Assembly: GCA_016302165.1 (NCBI GenBank)
Contig: JAEDOD010000066.1
Span: forward strand, 1 to 9,997
From: Sphaerochaetaceae bacterium
GTDB taxonomy: Bacteria > Spirochaetota > Spirochaetia > Sphaerochaetales > Sphaerochaetaceae
Reading direction: 5' to 3'
DNA length: 9,997 nt
Shown: one piece after another, positions 1 through 6,863 of the stretch
Layout: each line of letters opens with the position of its first letter
Numbering within the stretch: position 1 is the stretch's first letter
The notes under the pieces: generated by a model
Database searches by the model: none
Seen by the model: the letters and a program-made list of their open reading frames with translations, nothing else
Told to the model about the DNA's origin: nothing
Made by a program: the position numbers and the translations under genes

Positions 1-1
1 G

Positions 2-1135
2 CAGAGCGGAGAGACGGAAGAAGACCCGGAAGAAGATCAGGAAGAAACAATGGATAGAGAAGATGTTTCTGATCCATCTGAAGAAGCTGAAACAGAAATG
101 GAAAGGGAGAGTGAAGAATCTTCTCCTCTCTCTGAAGAGCCTCCAGCCCTTTTTGAAAGTGAGGAGACTAAGGCGGAAGAGGGAAGCGAGAAGGAAAATG
201 AATCTTCCATCCATGACGTAGACAGCACTGAAGAATCAATGGGCCCTGAAGTTTTTGCTCCAGAGTGTGAAGAGGATTCTTCTCTAAACGGAGAGCTTCC
301 TCTGGAAAAGGAGCATCCTGTTGTAGCTGAAGAATACAAGGAGGAAGAGCCTTCCTTGCAGAACGAAAACGCTGTAGCGGAAGAAGAAGGAAATGTCTTC
401 ATGATGGAAGACTCTCCGTCTCCTCTACCTGAAGAGCTCTACAGTGAAGAAGAGCCTCAAAGCCAGGAGAAGGAGGAAGAGAAGGGAGAAAGCGTACCGG
501 AAGAGCCGAAAAATAGTGAAACAGACAGCAATAAGAGTTTCTGCGACTCCCTTTTCTCTGCCCTGGGACTGGAGGATATGGAAGAGGATGAAGCCCTCCC
601 TGAAGTGACAGAGCCAGAAGAGGAAAAGGAAGAGGAGGCAATTGTTCTTGAAGACAAGAGTCCTCTGGAAATAGAAAGCGTAGAGGAAGAGGAAGTCGAT
701 GACGAAATAGAAGAGAAGGCTGAAGGCATCGTGTATTCCATATACAAGGAGCTTGGAAAAGACTCAGCATTCGCCTCCTTCATCCGCTCTTCAGACAGTG
801 GAACCCTGGAGGAGCTTGAAGAAATAATCCAGAGCTGCTGGAATAGGCAGCAGGTGGAGGGAAAGGACAAGCTTTTCAATATTGTCGACTACTCCCTTTC
901 CATTCTTCTTGCCCACGATTCCATAAGGGATGACCTGAGGCTTTCAGAGCTGTTGAACAATGCCGGCGGTGTAATGTATTCCCGTGATATGGACACCTGG
1001 AAGGCTGTAATCGTATATATCAACTCTTCCTATACAGTGGAGGAGGCCATGGAGAAGACCATTTCCAGGGAAACCTTCTCAGCTTCCGACTGGAAAAGAG
1101 TCACCTACATCGGTGAACAGATGAGGAAGAGGTGA
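2..1135 (+). CDS. Glu/Ser-rich acidic protein of unknown function, 5' end outside the window
   Basis: The frame is open from base 2, so the first ATG at 50 is probably internal and the true start lies left of the window. The visible 377 residues fall into two parts. Roughly residues 1-237 are low-complexity and extremely rich in Glu, Asp, Ser and Pro, with hardly any hydrophobic stretches, so they are probably disordered. The last 140 residues or so have normal composition with likely helices (starting near EGIVYSIYKEL) and look like a folded domain that I do not recognise. No signal peptide or membrane segment is visible in the part present. The stop codon TGA touches the start of the phosphatase gene, so it is the first visible gene of a four-gene operon. 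The function is unknown; an acidic linker joining an upstream domain to the C-terminal one is a guess. Confidence 0.8.
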   Translation, partial: QSGETEEDPEEDQEETMDREDVSDPSEEAETEMERESEESSPLSEEPPALFESEETKAEEGSEKENESSIHDVDSTEESMGPEVFAPECEEDSSLNGELPLEKEHPVVAEEYKEEEPSLQNENAVAEEEGNVFMMEDSPSPLPEELYSEEEPQSQEKEEEKGESVPEEPKNSETDSNKSFCDSLFSALGLEDMEEDEALPEVTEPEEEKEEEAIVLEDKSPLEIESVEEEEVDDEIEEKAEGIVYSIYKELGKDSAFASFIRSSDSGTLEELEEIIQSCWNRQQVEGKDKLFNIVDYSLSILLAHDSIRDDLRLSELLNNAGGVMYSRDMDTWKAVIVYINSSYTVEEAMEKTISRETFSASDWKRVTYIGEQMRKR

Positions 1136-1923
1136 TGGAAAATAGGGAAGTGGAAAGAAGATTGGCCTTTGCCAAGGCTGTAGCCCTGAAGGCTGGAGAC
1201 TTTCTTCTTTCCCATGAGGAGCTTTCAGGAAAAGTGGAGGAGAAGGCCTCCAATGACTTTGTCACAGTGGCAGACAGGAAAGTTGAGAAGCTGATCTATG
1301 ATGAAGTAAGGGCCAATTTCCCCCTCGACGGCTGGTATGGAGAAGAAAGCGGAAAAAGTGGGGATAGCCTTAGGCGTTGGGTGGTGGATCCCATTGACGG
1401 CACTGTGGACTATATGTGCTCCTTTCCCAACTATACAGTATCCATAGCCTTCGAGGATGAGGATGGATATGCCCTTGGCGTAGTCTATGTTCCCCGACAG
1501 AAGGAGCTCTTTTGGGCAATTAGAAACGGCGGGGCTTTCCTTGGAGATAAGCCTATCCACACCATAGAAGAGAATGATTACTCAAGGACCCTTGCCCTTT
1601 TGGTTCCTCCCCATAGGCGTCACCATCTTATGGCTGAGTATATGGAAAGAATGGTGAAGTTCTACTCTGTCTTCACTGACGCAAGAAGTATTGGCTCCGC
1701 AGCCTGCTCTCTGTGTTATGTGGCTTCCGGAAGATGTGCCTCCTACTACGAAATGGGCCTTAATCCCTATGATTATGCTGCAGGAGCCTTGATTGTCAGG
1801 GAGGCAGGAGGAAAGGTGAGGCTTAAGGATTGCGGAGAAAATGGGGTGGAGGTTGTGGCTACCTCCAGCAATATATTTGATAAAGTACTGGAGATAGTTG
1901 ATGAAGAAAGCAATTCTCTTTGA
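1135..1923 (+). CDS. Inositol monophosphatase family phosphatase
   Basis: This is a Mg2+-dependent phosphomonoesterase of the IMPase/SuhB/CysQ superfamily, 262 residues, the usual length. The metal-site motifs are all present: GEES (Glu70), DPIDGT (Asp85, Asp88) and the C-terminal NPYDYAAG (Asp213), where the usual Trp before the Asp is Tyr. The VTVAD stretch (residues 43-47) and RSIGSAA (residues 184-190) also fit the family. The substrate cannot be decided: inositol phosphate, 3'-phosphoadenosine phosphate, fructose bisphosphate and other sugar phosphates are all used in the family. A GTG at 1132 is possible, but ATG 1135 sits about 7 bases after AGGA in AGGAAGAGG and is preferred. It shares one base with the upstream stop (TGATG), implying translational coupling, and its 3' end overlaps the next gene by 23 bases. 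Confidence 0.9.
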   Translation: MENREVERRLAFAKAVALKAGDFLLSHEELSGKVEEKASNDFVTVADRKVEKLIYDEVRANFPLDGWYGEESGKSGDSLRRWVVDPIDGTVDYMCSFPNYTVSIAFEDEDGYALGVVYVPRQKELFWAIRNGGAFLGDKPIHTIEENDYSRTLALLVPPHRRHHLMAEYMERMVKFYSVFTDARSIGSAACSLCYVASGRCASYYEMGLNPYDYAAGALIVREAGGKVRLKDCGENGVEVVATSSNIFDKVLEIVDEESNSL

Positions 1924-2554
1924 TTTTGACGGCACTTTGGCCGATAGCAGTGAAGGAATCATGGAATGTGCCCTTGAAACAGTGGGGGCCATTGGCTATG
2001 ACACTTCCCTCTACACCAGCGATTATCTGAGAAGATTCATCGGCCCACCTCTCTCAGACTGCTTTCGGATAACCTTTTCAGTTCCGGAGGAGAAGATCGG
2101 GTGGTGTGTAGACAGATATCGTGTGCTCTACGCTTCCAAAGGAATGTATATGATGCATCTCTATGATGGTATTCCTCAGCTTCTTGAGACCCTGAGAAAG
2201 AATGGATACAAGACAGCTGTGGCCACCAACAAGATGAAGAATCTTGCTGAAGAGTGCTGCAGGAATCTTGGAATATATGATCTTTTCGACTACATCTCAG
2301 GTCCAGGAAAGGATGCTGGATGCACAAAGGCCAGAGTAATAGAAATGGCCATGGAAGCTCTGGGAGTGGAGAGGGATGAAACCCTTATGGTCGGTGACAC
2401 CATCAACGATGAAGTGGGGGCAAAGGGGGCAGGAGTTGATTTCCTCCCTGTCACCTGGGGCTTCGGCTTCGATAGGGAGAACACGAGGGATAGACTTAGG
2501 GCAGAGAGCCCCAGTGATATAATGGAATATCTAAATGGAGGAAATAACAGATGA
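1901..2554 (+). CDS. HAD-superfamily phosphatase, phosphoglycolate phosphatase-like
   Basis: This is a 217-residue haloacid-dehalogenase-type phosphatase. Motif I is FDFDGTLADS, with nucleophile Asp8 and acid/base Asp10. The helical cap follows (about residues 15-85, including IGPPL). Motif II is AVATNK (Thr109), the motif III lysine is probably Lys143, and motif IV is GDTINDEVGAKGAG (Asp166, Asp170). This arrangement is typical of the Gph/PgmB/pyrophosphatase PpaX subgroup, which hydrolyses 2-phosphoglycolate and similar small phosphate esters; the exact substrate is inferred only. ATG 1901 is chosen because GGAG at 1890-1893 lies 7 bases upstream; a TTG one codon earlier is less likely. The gene begins inside the phosphatase gene before it and its stop overlaps the start of ridA, so it is translated as part of the operon. 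Confidence 0.88.
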   Translation: MKKAILFDFDGTLADSSEGIMECALETVGAIGYDTSLYTSDYLRRFIGPPLSDCFRITFSVPEEKIGWCVDRYRVLYASKGMYMMHLYDGIPQLLETLRKNGYKTAVATNKMKNLAEECCRNLGIYDLFDYISGPGKDAGCTKARVIEMAMEALGVERDETLMVGDTINDEVGAKGAGVDFLPVTWGFGFDRENTRDRLRAESPSDIMEYLNGGNNR

Positions 2555-2934
2555 TCGAAAGAGTAGATACACCTGATGCACCAAAGGCTTTGGGTCCATA
2601 TTCCCAGGCTGTAAAGGCTGGCGGCTTCCTTTTCATTTCCGGAATGCTTGCCATCGATCCAGCAACAGGAGAGCTTAAGGGAGAGAGCGCTGCAGAGCAG
2701 ACAGTACAGATCTTCAAGAACATCAGGGCTGTAGTGAAGGAAGCAGGAGCAAAGATGGAGAACATCGTCAAGGCTGTGGTATATCTTTCAGACTTCAACG
2801 ACTTTAGTGAAGTGAATAAGGTTTATGCTTCAGAGCTTTCATCTTCCCCTGTTCTGCCATCCCGAGCTGCCGTTGAGGTGACAAAGATGGCCAAGGGCGG
2901 CAAGGTTGAAATCGAGGTTACAGTGGCACTCTGA
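2551..2934 (+). CDS. ridA: RidA/YjgF family enamine/imine deaminase
   Basis: This 127-residue protein is full length for RidA, a trimeric cytosolic enzyme that hydrolyses reactive enamines and imines such as 2-aminoacrylate, made by PLP-dependent dehydratases, to 2-keto acids and ammonia. It shows the whole family pattern: APKALGPYSQAV near the start (Tyr17), FISGMLAIDPATGEL, the helical middle with AEQT and the NI pair, VVYLSDFNDF, and PSRAAVEV with the catalytic Arg105, then the VEIEV strand with Glu120. Both residue numbers match the Arg105 and Glu120 known in E. coli RidA. The ATG overlaps the upstream TGA (ATGA), with GGAGG at 2537-2541. It is the last gene of the operon and is followed by an intrinsic terminator. 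Confidence 0.95.
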   Translation: MIERVDTPDAPKALGPYSQAVKAGGFLFISGMLAIDPATGELKGESAAEQTVQIFKNIRAVVKEAGAKMENIVKAVVYLSDFNDFSEVNKVYASELSSSPVLPSRAAVEVTKMAKGGKVEIEVTVAL

Positions 2935-2941
2935 GCATAAT

Positions 2942-2962
2942 GGCGGGTTCATCCCGCCTTTT
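2942..2962 (+). terminator. Intrinsic terminator after ridA
   Basis: A perfect six-base GC stem, GGCGGG and CCCGCC, encloses the five-base loop TTCAT and is followed at once by TTTTCTT. It lies 7 bases after the ridA stop and closes the first operon. Confidence 0.85.
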
Positions 2963-2987
2963 CTTATTCTGAATCTGTTGTTTTTTG

Positions 2988-3017
2988 TTGCAGACTGAAA
3001 AAATCGAATGATATTAT
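2988..3017 (+). promoter_or_regulatory. Candidate promoter of the BMP transporter operon
   Basis: TTGCAG (2988-2993) and TATTAT (3012-3017) are separated by 18 bases, a sigma-70-like arrangement with a good -10 and a weak -35. It lies after the ridA terminator and about 50 bases before the ATPase start, where a promoter is needed. The leader also contains a short CGGG/CCCG pairing (about 3025-3050), but nothing that matches a purine or FMN riboswitch. Confidence 0.4.
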
Positions 3018-3064
3018 TGGATATCGGGGGTCTTTGATCAGTTATTCCCGAATTGGAGATAAAA

Positions 3065-4594
3065 GTGCAGGAAAGAAGCGCAATTGAATTGAAGGGGATA
3101 ACCAAGCGATTTGGCAAGGTAGTTGCCAATGATAGCATTTCCCTTGATATCAGAAGAGGGGAGATTCTTTCCCTCCTGGGCGAAAACGGAAGTGGAAAGA
3201 CTACCCTTATGAATATGCTCAGCGGTATATATCAGCCTGACGAAGGACAGATCTATGCCGACGGTAAGGAAATCACCATACGTTCCCCTAAGGATGCCTT
3301 CTCCTATGGCATCGGCATGATCCATCAGCACTACCATCTTGTAGATGTATTTACGGCTGCCCAGAACATCATCCTTGGTCTGGAAGATGAGAAGATGGAC
3401 ATTGGAAGCACCAATGAAAAGGTCAGGGAGATATGCAGTAAGTATGGCTTCGATATCGATCCATTGATGAAGATCTACGATATGTCTGTCTCCCAGAAGC
3501 AGACTGTAGAGATTGTAAAGGTTCTCTATAGAGGTGCAGACATCCTGATTCTCGACGAGCCTACAGCTGTCCTTACTCCCCAGGAGACAGATAAGCTTTT
3601 TGATGTCCTGAGAAACATGAGGGCTGACGGCAAGGCAATTGTCATCATCACCCATAAGCTTGCTGAAGTCATGGCCATTTCCGATAAGGTGGCCGTCCTT
3701 AGAAAGGGTAAGTACATCGGAACTGTCAACACATCCGAAACCAACCCCCAGAAGCTTACAGACATGATGGTAGGCCACTCTGTAACGCTGAATATCGACA
3801 GGCCCAAGTATCCATCTCCAGAGCCTCGCATTGAAATCAAGGGTCTGTCCTGTGTGGATGGCGAAGGCATCACCAGACTGGATAATGTCTCCTTTACAGC
3901 CAATGGAGGAGAAATTCTGGGCGTTGCAGCTATTGCCGGTAGCGGTCAGAAGGAGCTTCTGGAATGTATGACAGGCCTTTATCCCATCAAGTCTGGAACC
4001 ATCGAGTATATCGATCCGGAAAGTGGAGAGAAGAAGAACCTGGTAGGTCTCCCTCCTATGAAGATCAGACAGCTTGGAGTAGGTATGGCCTTCGTTCCTG
4101 AAGACAGACTTGGTATGGGTCTTGTGGGCTCCATGGGCATGACCAACAACATGATGCTCCGTTCCTGGAAGAATGGAAAATCCATCTTCTTCAACAAGAA
4201 GGATCCTGAAAAGCTTGCCAACAAGATCTGGGAGGATCTGGAAGTGGTGACTCCAAGCACAGAATTCCCTGTAAGAAGAATGAGTGGTGGAAACATCCAG
4301 AAAGTATTGGTAGGAAGAGAAATTGCTTCCCAGCCAAATGTTCTCCTGACTGCATATGCTGTAAGAGGATTGGACATCAACACTTCCTACGCAATCTACA
4401 ACCTTCTCACGGAGCAGAAGATGAAGGGTGTGGCTGTCATATACGTAGGAGAGGAGCTTGATGTTCTTCTTGAACTCTGCGACAGAATACTTGTTCTCTG
4501 CGGAGGAAAGGTCAGCGGAATAGTTGACGCCAGAACCACAACCAAGGAAGAGGTAGGTCTCATGATGACCAGTCTCGGCGGAAAGGAGGCATGA
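3065..4594 (+). CDS. ABC transporter ATP-binding protein with two fused nucleotide-binding domains (BMP/nucleoside importer type)
   Basis: This cytosolic ATPase powers the importer formed with the next two permeases; it resembles NupA/YufO, RfuB and the sugar ATPases RbsA/MglA. The start is taken at GTG 3065 because GGAG at 3055-3058 is 6 bases upstream; a TTG at 3053 lies inside that ribosome site and would add four residues. Domain 1 (about 5-235 of 509) has Walker A GENGSGKTT (39-47), Q-loop Gln88, a weak signature MSVSQKQ (140-146), Walker B ILILDEP (Asp164, Glu165) and His197. Domain 2 (about 255-505) has a degenerate Walker A, AIAGSGQKEL, a good signature MSGGN (406-410), an altered Walker B region, LLTAYAVRGLD, and no H-loop histidine. 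Degeneracy of the second domain is known for this family. The gene ends two bases before the first permease. Confidence 0.93.
   Translation: MQERSAIELKGITKRFGKVVANDSISLDIRRGEILSLLGENGSGKTTLMNMLSGIYQPDEGQIYADGKEITIRSPKDAFSYGIGMIHQHYHLVDVFTAAQNIILGLEDEKMDIGSTNEKVREICSKYGFDIDPLMKIYDMSVSQKQTVEIVKVLYRGADILILDEPTAVLTPQETDKLFDVLRNMRADGKAIVIITHKLAEVMAISDKVAVLRKGKYIGTVNTSETNPQKLTDMMVGHSVTLNIDRPKYPSPEPRIEIKGLSCVDGEGITRLDNVSFTANGGEILGVAAIAGSGQKELLECMTGLYPIKSGTIEYIDPESGEKKNLVGLPPMKIRQLGVGMAFVPEDRLGMGLVGSMGMTNNMMLRSWKNGKSIFFNKKDPEKLANKIWEDLEVVTPSTEFPVRRMSGGNIQKVLVGREIASQPNVLLTAYAVRGLDINTSYAIYNLLTEQKMKGVAVIYVGEELDVLLELCDRILVLCGGKVSGIVDARTTTKEEVGLMMTSLGGKEA
4582..4589 (+). promoter_or_regulatory. Ribosome binding site that decides the first permease start
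   Basis: AAAGGAGG is a near-complete Shine-Dalgarno sequence inside the end of the ATPase gene. It is only one base before ATG 4591 but seven bases before ATG 4597, so translation of the permease most likely starts at 4597. Confidence 0.7.
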
Positions 4595-4596
4595 TA

Positions 4597-5712
4597 ATGG
4601 CTGAAGATACCAAAATCAAAAAAGAAGAGGTAGTCAAGGCGCCTCTGGTGAGACTGTCAAAAAGAGATGATATGGACCCGAAGAAGGCCTGGGCCATCAG
4701 AATAGGCTCCATCTTTGTAGCTCTTATTCTTGGAAGCCTTCCAATCATCATTACAGGAAATAACCCCTTCGCTGCATATGCAGTGATCCTCAAGGGTTCC
4801 TTCGGAACATCCTTCTACTTAAAGCAGACCATCAAGTCTGCAATCCCTCTTCTGGGATGTGCATTGGCAATCGCACCTTGTTTCAAGATGAGATTCTGGA
4901 ACATCGGAGGTGAAGGCCAGATTACGGCAGGAGCCATTTTCGCTTCCTTCTTTGCAATCAAGTTCGCCACCAAGCTTCCACATGTGCCTCTTCTTCTGGT
5001 CATGTTCTTCGCTGCAGCCATAGGCGGAGCCATCTGGGCTGCCATTCCAGGCTTCTTCAAGGCAAAGTACAACACCAACGAGACACTGTTCACTCTCATG
5101 ATGAACTACATCGCCATTGGCATCATCTCCTGGCTCCAGGGTGGTCCCTGGGAAGGAAGACCAGGAACACAGCAGATTCCTCTCTTCAACAAGAATGCTC
5201 TTCTGCCTTCCGTCTTTGGAATCCATGTGGGCTGGATAATCGTACTTCTGATAGTAGTATTGATGCACATCTACATGAACTTCACCAAGCAGGGATATGA
5301 AATTGCTGTCATCGGCGACAGCTACAACACAGCCAGATATGCTGGCATGAACGTGGGCTGGGTCATGGTCAGGACCATGCTGGTTTCCGGTGCCATCTGC
5401 GGAATCGTAGGCTTCATCCTGGTTTCCGGCCAGAACAAGACAATTACAGCCAACGTTGCCAACGGAGTAGGATTTACAGCTATCACTGTTGCATGGCTTG
5501 GTCATCTCAATGCCTTTGCAATGATAGTGATCTCCCTTATCCTTGCTGTGCTCACAGTAGGTTCAAGCTATCTTCAGCAGGTGCTTGGAGTTCCTTCTGC
5601 AATCAGTGAGATTGTATCAGGTATCCTTCTCTTCTGTATGCTTGGCTGCGAATTCTTCATCAACTACAGGATGACATTCAGGACCAAGTCCAAAAAGGAG
5701 GTAAAGGCATGA
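4597..5712 (+). CDS. ABC transporter permease, BMP/nucleoside type (YufP/NupB-like)
   Basis: This is one of the two membrane subunits of the importer, in the branched-chain-type permease family (BPD_transp_2). The 371 residues begin with a charged cytoplasmic stretch of about 32 residues, followed by about eight to ten hydrophobic segments (for example about 34-54, 82-96, 110-124, 130-152, 163-180, 211-228, 258-278, 304-323 and 336-355). Family landmarks are WNIGGEGQITAGA (101-113), NTNETLFTLMMNYIA (159-173), a cytoplasmic GDSYNTARYAGMNV loop (240-253) likely to contact the ATPase, and GFTAITVAWLGHLN (292-305). It lies two bases after the ATPase gene and overlaps the second permease by four bases, so the three are one transcriptional unit. 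The substrate cannot be told from the permease. Confidence 0.92.
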   Translation: MAEDTKIKKEEVVKAPLVRLSKRDDMDPKKAWAIRIGSIFVALILGSLPIIITGNNPFAAYAVILKGSFGTSFYLKQTIKSAIPLLGCALAIAPCFKMRFWNIGGEGQITAGAIFASFFAIKFATKLPHVPLLLVMFFAAAIGGAIWAAIPGFFKAKYNTNETLFTLMMNYIAIGIISWLQGGPWEGRPGTQQIPLFNKNALLPSVFGIHVGWIIVLLIVVLMHIYMNFTKQGYEIAVIGDSYNTARYAGMNVGWVMVRTMLVSGAICGIVGFILVSGQNKTITANVANGVGFTAITVAWLGHLNAFAMIVISLILAVLTVGSSYLQQVLGVPSAISEIVSGILLFCMLGCEFFINYRMTFRTKSKKEVKA

Positions 5713-6695
5713 ATACCCTAGTAGCTCTTCTTGCTGCAGCTGGCAGCTTCGGAACTGTTCTGATGTTCGGAACTCTCGGTGAGATCCTCACAGAGAAGTC
5801 TGGAAGCCTCAACCTTGGAGTTGAAGGAATCATGTATATGGGTGGAGCCTTCGGCCTTGCAGGAGCCTATGCCTATGAGGCAGCTGTGGGAGTAGGTGCA
5901 TCCAATGGTCTTGTGGCCATAATATGTGCTGTCCTCTCCTCCTTTGCCATCGGTGCCATCGCAGGTCTTCTCTTCTCCTTCATCACCATTACCCTCAGGG
6001 CAAACCAGAACGTAACAGGTCTTGCACTTACCATCTTCGGTACTGGTGTTGCAAAGTTTGCCGGTGAATACATGAGACACATTGTAGGCGGCTTCGTCAC
6101 CCTTTCAAACCCATTGAAGGAAGCCTTCTCCTTTGTTCCATTCCCCTCTTTCATGAAGAACCTTCCATTCATCGGCCCAGTGCTTTTCGGTCAGCCATTC
6201 TTCTTCTATATTGCCATCATCATGGCCATCCTGATGCATCTCTTCTTCCAGAAGACCAAGACAGGCCTCTACCTGAGGGCAGTAGGAGAGTCTCCTGTAA
6301 CAGCAGATGCCGCAGGTATCAACATGACCAAGTATCGCTATGTGGCTACAACCATCGGTGGAGGAATCTCTGCTGTCGGCGGTATGGTATATGTCATGAC
6401 CACAGGTGGATGTACATGGAATGAAGCATCCCTTGGAGGAATCGGATGGCTTGCTGTGGCCCTGGTAATCTTCTGCATGTGGAGACCGCTGAATGCAATC
6501 TGGGGAGCCATCCTCTTCGGCGCACTGAAGATCATGTACCTCAGAGTCCTCCTTCCATTCTTCCCTACAGAGCTCTACAAGATGCTGCCATACGTGGTTA
6601 CTCTCATTGTTCTTGTTGTTACCAGCATGCGTAACAGCAAGGATAAGCAGCCTCCTGCAGCCCTTGGCCTCAACTATTTCAGGGAAGACAGATAG
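5709..6695 (+). CDS. ABC transporter permease, BMP/nucleoside type (YufQ/NupC-like)
   Basis: This is the second membrane subunit of the importer, 328 residues, the usual length for this family. Landmarks are the opening GEILTEKSGSLNLGVEGIM (24-42), LRANQNVTGLAL (96-107), the cytoplasmic coupling-loop motif GLYLRAVGESPVTADAAGIN (186-205), where an EAA-like contact with the ATPase is expected, and GIGWLAVALVIFCMWRP (244-260). About eight hydrophobic segments are visible. The start overlaps the preceding stop as ATGA, with AGGAGG at 5696-5701 seven bases upstream, indicating coupled translation and roughly equal amounts of both permeases. A hairpin and a 168-base gap separate it from the binding-protein gene, so the last gene may be controlled separately. 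Confidence 0.92.
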   Translation: MNTLVALLAAAGSFGTVLMFGTLGEILTEKSGSLNLGVEGIMYMGGAFGLAGAYAYEAAVGVGASNGLVAIICAVLSSFAIGAIAGLLFSFITITLRANQNVTGLALTIFGTGVAKFAGEYMRHIVGGFVTLSNPLKEAFSFVPFPSFMKNLPFIGPVLFGQPFFFYIAIIMAILMHLFFQKTKTGLYLRAVGESPVTADAAGINMTKYRYVATTIGGGISAVGGMVYVMTTGGCTWNEASLGGIGWLAVALVIFCMWRPLNAIWGAILFGALKIMYLRVLLPFFPTELYKMLPYVVTLIVLVVTSMRNSKDKQPPAALGLNYFREDR

Positions 6696-6701
6696 TGAAT
6701 T

Positions 6702-6733
6702 TTTTCCTCTCTCCTTCCCAGGAGAGGGGGAAA
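6702..6733 (+). terminator. Long hairpin between permease and binding-protein genes (attenuator or mRNA end-protecting stem)
   Basis: Bases 6702-6714 pair with 6721-6733 across all 13 positions, including two G-U pairs, around the six-base loop TTCCCA. It starts 6 bases after the permease stop. No T-run follows the stem directly (next is GTATAATGTGATTTTT), so it is not a classical strong terminator on this strand. Partial termination or protection of the permease mRNA 3' end are the likely roles. The six T bases on its left side would suit the opposite strand, but no minus-strand gene ends here. Confidence 0.5.
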
Positions 6734-6790
6734 GTATAATGTGATTTTTGTAAAGCATTAATATAAAAGGCAATAATTGCGTAAAAAATC

Positions 6791-6809
6791 ACTTTACACA
6801 CTGTAAAGT
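6791..6809. promoter_or_regulatory. Perfect 8+8 palindrome, candidate operator of the binding-protein gene
   Basis: ACTTTACA and TGTAAAGT form perfect 8-base arms around the spacer CAC. It overlaps the candidate -35 element, so a bound repressor would block RNA polymerase. A separate copy of the half site TGTAAAG stands at 6749-6755. A second small perfect palindrome, GCAATAATTGC, lies at 6770-6780. The regulator is unknown; the TACA/TGTA core with a three-base gap does not match an operator I can name with confidence. Confidence 0.5.
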
Positions 6810-6822
6810 TGAAAAGTATCAT
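6793..6822 (+). promoter_or_regulatory. Candidate promoter for the binding-protein gene
   Basis: TTTACA (6793-6798) and TATCAT (6817-6822) are 18 bases apart. The -35 hexamer lies inside the palindrome described at 6791-6809. An initiation point near 6829 would leave a leader of about 35 bases carrying the ribosome site AGGAG at 6853-6857. Confidence 0.5.
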
Positions 6823-6863
6823 CAATGTATATTCCGCCGAAAGGCAGAAAATAGGAGAAAACA

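Noticed and set aside
37..879. Serine-rich minus-strand reading frames opposite the acidic gene
   Set aside because: They are the mirror of GAA/GAG/GAC-rich coding on the plus strand, which reads as Ser/Phe-rich in reverse. They have no ribosome sites or family features.
2963..3064. A purine or FMN riboswitch in the leader of the transporter operon
   Set aside because: The leader is short and lacks the conserved cores of these riboswitches; only a weak four-base pairing is visible.
3038..3778. A 246-codon minus-strand open frame opposite the ATPase gene
   Set aside because: The plus strand here encodes clear ABC motifs; the reverse frame has no recognisable domain and results from codon bias.
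6735..6740. TATAAT as the -10 box of the binding-protein gene
   Set aside because: The hexamer is perfect, but no acceptable -35 lies 16-18 bases upstream, where the hairpin is. It would also leave a leader of more than 100 bases. It remains a weak alternative.
4819..6773. Long minus-strand open frames opposite the permeases
   Set aside because: They are shadows of well-supported membrane protein genes; their Cys/His-rich, low-hydrophobicity products match no family.
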